Source of the DNA: Euptelea pleiosperma | Taxonomy: Eukaryota > Streptophyta > Magnoliopsida > Ranunculales > Eupteleaceae | Direction: 5' to 3' | NCBI GenBank assembly: GCA_035048495.1 | Contig: CM068543.1 | Location: 23,425,751-23,489,750 of the forward strand | Length of the DNA: 64,000 bases | Part shown: positions 56,869 to 64,000 of the stretch, piece after piece | Position numbering within the stretch: the stretch's first letter is position 1 | Layout of the letters: every line of letters starts with the position of its first letter | Made by a program: the position numbers and the translations under genes | The notes under the pieces: model-generated | Told to the model about the DNA's origin: nothing | The model's database searches: none | What the model saw: only the letters and a program-made list of their open reading frames with translations

Positions 56869-57456
56869 TTGTTCAGCCTTAGCAGCCTCATCTTGTTCAG
56901 CCTCAAATTGTTCTTGCTGCTGAAAAATATCATTAATATACATATTTTACAATGAAAATATAGATTAAAAATAACACAAACAAAAGAAATATTTTCTTAC
57001 CTGAAAAAAAAAAAAAAAACTTTGCCCTTAGTCTGATATGCCCATAAATTAATTGTTGCACCAATAGTAATGTCATTTGCATCTATCACAGCTGGCCAAC
57101 CCTTGACAAATTTTATTGGACCGTTATGATAATATTTTCTTAAACCTACTTGAAAGTCCCCGTTGGGGGACCGAACCGTTGCGAAAAGACCATCTTGAAC
57201 ATGGGTGCTGCCGATGTGTATATCAATCCAAGTTCTTACTTGAGGGTCTGTTTGGAGGAACACTTTCTTGCACATATACTCCACTGGTATACCTGAACTG
57301 ACAGGGAATTCTTCCATGGGATATGGGCGAGGTTCAAGAGGTTGTACTGTCGTTGGGGATCGGCTTCGGGCTCGGGCTTGGGCTGGGACTCGAGTTTGGG
57401 CTCGGGCTTGGGCTGCACCTCAGCCTCGGGGAGGCATTGGCCGGTCCTGCAACAAA
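56869..57456 (-). pseudogene. Frameshifted plant gene remnant, unknown family
   Basis: An acceptor (ttttgttgcag) at about 57457 is followed by an open stretch LPEAEVQPKPEPKLESQPKP that ends in another frame. One base out of frame, from 57317 to 57001, comes MEEFPVSSGIPVEYMCKKVF, then QVGLRKYYHNGPIKFVKGW and IDANDITIGATINLWAYQ, then a T17 run and a good donor (cag|gtaaga). A further exact 54-nt exon (56869-56922, QQEQFEAEQDEAAKAEQE) has proper splice signals. The GW..I....I..G....W pattern is a little like a B3 DNA-binding domain, but I cannot identify it. The frame break and T run suggest a pseudogene or transposon gene. Confidence 0.4.
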
Positions 57457-57539
57457 AGAATTGAGTTTAATAGCAATAAGACTTTTTTTAACTGTTGGAA
57501 AGATGTAGAAGAGTTTTAATATTATCAAACACTAGGATG

Positions 57540-57830
57540 ACGCCACGTGCAAAGCTTACAGGTTGTGCATTCTTAGAGATAACTGTCCATATGAATGTTT
57601 GGCCCATCCCTAGACGGACTTACATGCAAAAATCTGATTAGTGATTTTTAAGCATTTGATTGGAGTCATTTTCAAGGGTTGATTTTTAACCGTTGAATTT
57701 GATTATTTGGGGTACTCAACCCAAAGGTTAGAAATCGCTTATACAAAAAAAGGATCCAAAGGTTAGAAATCACTAATCCGATTTTGGTATGTAGGTCCAC
57801 CTAGAGAATATTATTTAAATAATGTTATAC
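57540..57830. mobile_element. Foldback MITE (family A)
   Basis: Left cattcttagagataactgtcc, catatgaatgtttggcccat, then aaaaatctgattagtgattt; right ggttagaaatcactaatccg, ggtatgtaggtccacctaga. It carries a tiny LINE tail at 57737-57771. Confidence 0.62.
57737..57771 (+). mobile_element. Tiny LINE-tail insertion in a MITE
   Basis: ccaaaggttagaaatc occurs at 57721-57736 and 57756-57771; the 19 nt between are gcttatacaaaaaaaggat. The sister MITE at 58630 has the site once. Confidence 0.7.
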
Positions 57831-57839
57831 ACTCTTGAC

Positions 57840-58227
57840 CAAGGTTTAAAAGGGACCGTTGTAATGGTATAACGGTCTGGGGGGCGATATCGTTTTTTCC
57901 GTTATAACGGCCTTTAAAACGAAAAAACGCTCAGGGGCAAAAATGAAAAAAAACAAAAATAACGGAAATAATGGAAAAACGGAAAAAAAAAAAGCGCTGA
58001 AATTAAAATCTTGAATTTCAAAATTTCAATAATGGAAAATAACGGAATATAAAGGAAAAAATGGAAAAATAACGGATTATAACGGAAAGGCCGTTTTTTC
58101 ACATTTTTTCCAGAAAAAAACAGCCATTATTTTTGTTATAACGGCCATTATTTTCTGGGTGTTTTAACGGTGCGTAACGTAACGGAGTAGGTCTGAATCC
58201 GTTATAACGGCCGAGTTTTAAGCCTTG
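57840..58227. mobile_element. 388-bp hAT-type MITE, GTTATAACGG interior
   Basis: Ends caaggtttaaaagggacc and ccgagttttaagccttg, with a perfect 8-bp duplication ctcttgac at 57832-57839 and 58228-58235. The interior matches 43151-43552 in kind. Confidence 0.82.
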
Positions 58228-58454
58228 CTCTTGACTTTTGACGTGAGATAAAGGTTTTCAATTATTTATTTGGGAGAATGCACAAAGAGGGATGACATAT
58301 CTCCACCTAGAGATTTTTTTTTTTTTGGTCTTTTCTGGTTTTATTTTTACTAACACGTGGCACCAAAGGAAGGTGAAGCCCGTGAGGGAGCGTGCCCCAA
58401 CCCTGGTTTTGGCTTTATAATAGAACGAGGGAACACCACGTGTGATGCACATGC

Positions 58455-58745
58455 ACCTTACATGTGACACTTAGAGATCACTGATCGTATCGATGTTTGG
58501 CAGGGTAGGTGGACCTACATCCAAAAAACTCAGCCTGATTAGTGATTTTTAAGGATTTGATTGGCATGGTTTTCATTGGTTGATTTTTAACTGTAGAATT
58601 TCGAGCATTATTCGGGTGGTACTCAGATCCAAAGGTTTGAAATCATTAATCAGCCTGATATTTGGTATATAGGTCCACAAAGGGATGGGACAAACATCCA
58701 TACGGTCAGTGGTCTCTCAGAGTGTGCCATGTGGCTTATACTATG
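58455..58745. mobile_element. Foldback MITE (family A)
   Basis: A clear copy: cttacatgtgacacttagag, gatcgtatcgatgtttggca, cagcctgattagtgattttt facing gaaatcattaatcagcctga, gggatgggacaaacatccat, cagtggtctctcagagtgtg. Confidence 0.7.
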
Positions 58746-58789
58746 ATCCCTCACGAGGGTTGAGCCGGCGTACACCAACACATGCAGCC

Positions 58790-59400
58790 GTATGGGTGGC
58801 AACCCCGGTTAGTATAGATAGATATATAGATATCATTGACTTTGTCTCAGAAAAATCAAGCTTCCTAACGTTTGGTAAAGGAAAGAGAAATATACAATAC
58901 AATCAGCTCTATCATATAAAATTTACCCTACCATCTTATTTTGGTACGTGGACGACCATCTCAACGATCAGGGCGGGGACACTTAATTACTGTATGGTCT
59001 GGATGTCTTATCATTCTTAATGGACCCTACTCATTTCCCACAAGTTGCCACTAGATGACCTCAACCATCATCAGAACATTGAGCTAAAAAATTTAACAAT
59101 CTAGAAACATTTGAGTCACGGGGCAGGGAATAGGTGGCTAGGGGTGCAGGCCTCGTGCCGCTAACGGTCAAATTTAATTTTGAGCCGTGCTATCCCAACG
59201 GATAATCTATGGGGCTACTAGCCTCATGAATGTCTATGATCGCAACAAATTTGTTAAGGGGAAGAGGGGGCAATATCACAAAAAAGAAAAAATCAGAAGG
59301 GGCAAATCAAAGGAAAATAGCAGTTGAAGAAGTAAATACTTTTTTTATCAAAGAATTTTCAAAGTTGGGGAGGTATATTAAACTTTTGATGTGATCAGAT
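58790..59400. other. Intergenic, no recognised feature
   Basis: Contains a short (gata) run near 58816-58840. No open frame or transposon end that I can support. Confidence 0.5.
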
Positions 59401-59410
59401 GCATTAAAGA

Positions 59411-59632
59411 AAGGGCCCGGCTCCCATGACCGGCCTTTTATGACAGGTTCACGGGACAAGCCTTTTCAGGCGCAGATGAATTCCGAGAATCTAACGATTG
59501 TGATAGTGCTGAGCTGGCATTCACTTTTTGCTAAACCAAACCACCGATGGATTCTCGGAATCCACGCCAGACAAGGCCTGTCCCGTGAGCCTGCCATAAA
59601 AGGCCGGTCAGAAGAGCCTGTGACTCAAAGAA
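59411..59632. mobile_element. Foldback MITE (family B), second copy
   Basis: Left gaccggccttttatgacagg, acgggacaag; right ttgtcccg-type ggcctgtcccgtgagcctgc, cataaaaggccggtc. Matches 33860-34066 in the inner gaattccgagaatctaacga / ggattctcggaatccacg part. Confidence 0.7.
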
Positions 59633-60094
59633 ATGCTGGTAAAAATTATGATTAAAGATTCAACCGTGCCATTGTTAAGTGAGTTCATTATAGTGAGACC
59701 CACACCCCTAAAGTAAACGGTCCAAATTCAGTTGAAGTTGGCAAAAACATGACAACCCCCATCTTCGGTTTACCATCCGTCCGAACATTTCTGAACAAAC
59801 AAAAAATTAATATCAAAACAAAATAAACATGGCGAACTCCGCACATAGCCTGCCGTTCTATGTATATGGAAAAGCCGTGCCCTCTACACTGAGTCCACTC
59901 TCTCACAACCAATAACCGTACCAGCAACAAATATTAGTTGCTATTAGTTAAGCAAAAATGGCCAGAATATTTATTATTTCAATTCTACCTTACGGAGATG
60001 AAAAAGAAAATAAAATAAACTGGCAACAAGATGATACCTTACTATAAGAAAACATATTGACATTATATTGAAATAACACTAGTAGTATATTATA

Positions 60095-60430
60095 AGAGAA
60101 AGGGAGAAAACTTACAGAGAGGGTTACAAAGGGTAATTGAAAGCAAACACACTCTTGACAGCATACTCAACTTATAATATTTATCGACACTCAAGAATAC
60201 TTGAAAAGAAAATACAATATTTTGTAAAGCTCACAATGCTCACAACACTCAAAGCTCTAAAGTCCAAAGACTTCATCTTTCAACTCCTTTTATAGCCAAA
60301 TCAATGGATTTCAAACTTGTTTAAGTCTATAAATTTAAGATGTGTTGAAGTCCACAATCAATTCAAACTTTATTTAAAGTTACTGTCATGTTGGCATACT
60401 AGAGAATAGACACTTGTCTATCTTTTCATA
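60095..60430 (-). promoter_or_regulatory. TATA-containing promoter and leader-like block
   Basis: The - strand has GGCTATAAAAGGAGTTGAAA (TATA at 60285-60294) followed by a T/G-rich leader (gagtgttgtgagcattgtga). This layout is seen in LTRs and in the promoters of integrated plant pararetroviruses. No coding frame is linked to it, so the origin is open. It could also be an ordinary promoter. Confidence 0.3.
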
Positions 60431-61184
60431 AATGAAAAAAACACATATTTTTAATGTGGGAATCTTTTTCTTAAAGGGTTTATATAGAATGAACACCTAG
60501 GATAAAATATTAGAGTTTATATATTTTTCTTTTCTTAAAGGAAGACAAAAATAATATTTCTTTTTAGGACATGGACACGTCTTTATCCTCATCTTCATTA
60601 TAAGGGTCTTGAGAATCTTAAAAGATATTTTTGCTATTATGGGCCCGGACCTGATTTTAAACATGGAATGTATCATAAGATGGCATTGAGATAGCCTTTC
60701 AGATGGACAAATAGCTGTGTTTGAGGTGGGCTTTAAATTGGAGAAATTTCTTTATCTAAGTTACTAGGAGAGTTTTAATTTAATGTCTAAATGTCTTGTA
60801 GTGATATTAGGATCTGGTTGAATAATTTGCTCTTTTAGCATGTTAATTAACCGCAGTGAAGGGTTCATATTACTTAGTTAGATTTCTTAAGAATTTTGAG
60901 GTATGGAACTAATGGTAAGATTTTCTCCTTCGAAGATGTACTCGATTGAGAATTTATCCCACCATTTGACATAGATGTGTGTTTGATTGCACATTTTCCC
61001 ATGAGAAAATCGTATTTTCTAGAGAAACCAATATTTTCCGCTGTTTGATACCCATTTTAAAGTGGGAAAAAATGAGATTTTTCTGACCAAGCCCGGAATT
61101 CATTTCCTCCCCTCAAGGGTGAGAATTCGTTTCCACGGGAAAATATACTCTTTGTTTTCTCATGTATTTGGGAGATTTTCCCCG

Positions 61185-61335
61185 ACATTTTTCTCAAATC
61201 AACTCGAGCTCTCTCAACCTCTCTCGATCATTCGATTCCGATCTCTCTCTCATTCGCTTTGGCCATTTCTTCATCTCTAATCGCTGAAACCTCTAAACCC
61301 GCTAAAACCCTAGATTTGGAGCAGAAAGGTGCGTT
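61185..61335 (+). promoter_or_regulatory. Possible 5' UTR and first intron donor of a gene
   Basis: CT-rich sequence (gatctctctctcattcgc), then gctaaaaccctagatttgga, then cagaaag|gtgcgt, a plausible donor. This looks like the 5' UTR of a plant gene on the + strand. No later coding exon could be recognised; a short frame at 61974 (MSPRKMPTTPSPEPLKSGPP) is too short to call. Confidence 0.3.
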
Positions 61336-63210
61336 TCAATCTTCGAAGCATTAATCTTTTTGTCCTCACTGAATGTCGATATCTCACACTGTTCTTTGTG
61401 TAATTTGGTTGGCTTTTTATCATATGTTGATGTGGTAACATTGATTGAAGCCTATGCAGATCTTAATGTTCTTGGGTTTTGCGTTTTGGGTTTTGGAGGG
61501 GATTGAATCTTTGCATTTTGATTCTTTTTGGAGGTTTTTTTTTTTAATGTTTCGTTTTGATATCTATATAATCATCTTCCAGTGCTTGTTGCTTGATGCA
61601 GATGCTTATGATTCATTTAGAAACTAGGGTTTGCAATTGTGATATATGTATTTTTTTTGTGTTGGATTTTGAACAAAACTGCATTCTTGATATAAAAATG
61701 AAGGTGCAGAACATCGTTGTTGTAGATCAACCGATGCAGGTTTTTTTTTTTTTAAACTAATACAGGTTCAGGTACATCCTCAATAAACTGAAGATATATT
61801 GAGACCTGACTCATGACTTTTCCATCCAAAGAATTTCCCTCAAATCTAGCTAGATCTAGAACTGTAATATGAGGGCTCTTCTGTTCACCCATTCCGATTG
61901 TAACTCCAATCTTACTCATTTTGCCAAATAAGCTATTTCTTGAGCTTTCTTATTTTTCTAAAACGTGCCCAACATGTCACCTAGAAAGATGCCTACTACC
62001 CCTTCACCTGAACCCCTTAAAAGTGGTCCTCCCACTAACCAAAGTAAGCATTCCACTCCATCCTCCTCGTCATCGTAGGAACTTTCTGACTGGACCAAGT
62101 GACGGAAACACAGCAGCAAGGAGGTATTTTAGGTCATTATGCACCATAAAATCCCCTTTGCACCATAAAAGTCTCCACTTAGATATCAACATTACCTGAC
62201 TCATAGAGCATAATCAGATCAGTCAATAATGAAGGCCTGAACATTTGTCCTTAGGTCCATAAGAGATATGAGTGAGGAGTTAGAAGACCCGCTGTAGTTC
62301 CTCTTACGTCTAACAATGGGTTCTCAAAATTTGGGTTATATTGGTCAAGATTTTGGCTTCTTAATTTGTTCAAGCACCATGAACTTTTTTCTTGACTAGT
62401 TATTGATTTGATATATACAAAAATGTAATTTTTGACATTGATATTGAAATGTAAATATAATGCTTCTCGAATTCACTTTCGGCCTTCTATAATTGGTCAA
62501 GTTCAATCAAATTGGATATCTATTTACCACTAGTCCTCTTTTATTTTTCTTTGCACACCTCATTATGTTTTAAGCTTGCATGTACTGTTGTTTGTGAAGT
62601 TTTTCATTTTTTTTTTCACTTGCCGATGCATTTCTATGGTTGCATGTTCATAGTTTTTGTTCATAGAACTTTGAGAATAACACGGTTGTTGCATGTCCCG
62701 CACTCAGGCTGTGTGTGCAATTGCCTTACATGGACTTTTTTTACAGTATAAGGTGTAAGTTAAAAACAAAATTGGTGCAAATCAGCTTCAAAGGCCATGG
62801 GGCAGTTAGCATATGCATCATACATGGTTTCGTATATCATTTTTTTGGGGGTTCCATGATGTCCCATGATTAACTTTGATGTTCAAATCCTGTGTAGTAT
62901 CGGTTGTTCTAGAGGGACCTACTATTGTCTTGGAACATTAATATCTAATGATCAACCATTCATGTTGATAATATATTTCGAAAGTGTTTTTCTTCTCATT
63001 TAGAGACGTGGGGAGAGCTCTGGGAGAGAGGTGGAGGAAGATAACTGGTATGCTCATTTTCATCTAATAATATATTTAATTTTTTGGTTAGATATACAAT
63101 GGAATGGATGTGGTCATCTCATTGAAATTGGCTCTGAATCTTATTCTTGATTTGTGTAGTTGCTTATTTCAGCAGCCGAGGAGAAAGAGTCATTCAAAGT
63201 AAAGGCTCGA
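61336..63210. other. AT-rich stretch, no gene recognised
   Basis: Could be intron sequence of the possible gene starting at 61185, or intergenic. A short piece at 63004-63046 (gagagctctgggagagaggt) followed by gt may be an exon. No support from protein similarity. Confidence 0.4.
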
Positions 63211-63214
63211 GTTG

Positions 63215-64000
63215 ATAAGAATTGTGGGGAAATAATGTTTGATCTTATCCCACACAATCTTCGAGGTTAAAACAACTCGTATCTCGAGGTGGATCTATCA
63301 AGTGGATTGAATCCGAAGTGTCAGGACCGGTACTCTTCTAGCTGTGACTGACGGGATAACTCTTCCGAAGATGGCGGCAGTGTACGTGTTAACAACACTT
63401 CGACGCTCAAGTCAGCTTTTAGTGTATCTCACAGGTTAAACACTTCGGAATTTTAGAATAGTGTGGGAAGGTCAATATGTGTTGATTCTAGATTGGGAGA
63501 TCAAGATCCCTTTTCTATTAACGGAAGTCATATATTTATAGCTTTAAAATGACCTGAGTCATACCCCACGCGACCACTCCTCGTTGGTCAGATTCAAGCT
63601 CGGAAGAGTCTGTTAGATACAACCTCTTCCTGTTGGATATGAACTCCCTCATTCAGTTAGATCCGGAACAGCTGAGGTGGCAGCTTATGTGGCAAATATT
63701 TTGAATGAGAATGTGGTGGGGAAATCAGCAATGATGAGATCTATTGCCAAGTGGCAATCTCGTATAGATACTAATGTGTAATGCATCTACTAGTTTAGGA
63801 TACTTACAGTTTCATCAGTGTTTTCAGTGCCGATACTTGTCGAGATAATAGAACATTATGTCCGTCAAGTATAAGGTAAGACTTGCCGGGATGAGTTAAA
63901 CGTCATAATCGCCAAGTATAAGATAGGACTTGATGTTAAGGGTTGAATGCCTTGACCAGCCAAGTATAAGATAAGGCTTGCCGGGATGAGTTGAATATCA
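63215..64000 (-). mobile_element. Gypsy-type LTR, cut by the window edge
   Basis: On the - strand a TATA-like box (TATAAATATA, 63531-63540) is followed by CTGACTTGAGCGTCGAAGTG (about 63398-63417). That is close to a motif I know from LTRs of the Tat/Ogre Gypsy group. An end at about 63218 (tgtggggaaataatg on the + strand) gives a CA terminus in reverse. The rest runs off the window. Confidence 0.5.
63864..64000. repeat. Tandem repeats, 47-48 bp unit, three copies
   Basis: Units start at 63864, 63911 and 63959 with the common core caagtataagataag.cttg and gatgagttgaa. They lie in the upstream part of the Gypsy-type LTR and continue past the window edge. Confidence 0.8.

Noticed and set aside
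57268..57519. Arg/Gly/Ala-rich frames on the + strand
   Set aside because: They are the complement of the PKPEP repeats on the - strand, where splice signals support the reading.
60095..60430. Integrated pararetrovirus
   Set aside because: Only a promoter-like block is visible; there is no movement protein, coat or reverse transcriptase frame, so I did not call a virus.
63864..64000. Regularly spaced repeats resembling a CRISPR array
   Set aside because: The whole 47-48 bp unit repeats, with no unique spacers, in a plant LTR.

Overview
This window is nuclear DNA from a flowering plant. It holds two intron-rich plant genes, a nuclear-type tRNA-Asn, and a dense load of plant transposable elements (Copia and Gypsy LTR elements, L1- and RTE-type LINEs, hAT and Mutator MITEs, a CACTA end, probable Helitrons). 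The species cannot be named from sequence alone; the very long repeat-filled introns suggest a moderately large, repeat-rich genome.

Layout. 1-8735: an L1-type LINE on the + strand, split by a young, nearly intact Copia element on the - strand (981-6579) with one open 1474-codon gag-pol. The LINE sequence is duplicated for 318 bp on both sides of this Copia, and the outer end of one LTR is missing. 8736-10021: MITE and 3' flank. 10022-32769 (-): a complete 14-exon acyl-activating enzyme gene (AAE17/AAE18 type, 725 aa, C-terminal AKL peroxisomal signal), reconstructed with GT-AG splice sites throughout. Introns 4, 7 and 8 (3.6, 7.6 and 7.0 kb) carry two decayed Copia elements, a Copia fragment, three RTE LINE 3' ends and many MITEs. 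32770-36019: intergenic, with several foldback MITEs, one inside another. 36020-39229 (-): a complete 6-exon gene for the chloroplast thylakoid calcium-sensing protein CAS (403 aa).

39230-64000 has no intact protein gene that I can support. It holds a large inverted-repeat element with a Mutator-type element and a hairpin nested inside (40320-42168), many copies of one palindromic MITE family, a tRNA-Asn(GUU) gene, a 5'-truncated LINE (45406-47397), probable tandem Helitrons, an LTR element carrying a CACTA-like insertion (50710-53769), a frameshifted gene remnant (56869-57456), a TATA-containing leader-like block near 60.3 kb, and a Gypsy-type LTR running off the right edge.

The two genes lie next to each other in the same orientation. 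From memory, Arabidopsis has the same neighbours (AAE17 beside CAS on chromosome 5), so this looks like old conserved microsynteny. Their products act in different organelles (peroxisome; thylakoid), and nothing in the sequence shows a shared pathway. The most unusual observations are the 318-bp duplication around the young Copia, tiny LINE-tail insertions with target duplications, and the same MITE family sitting just upstream of both genes.
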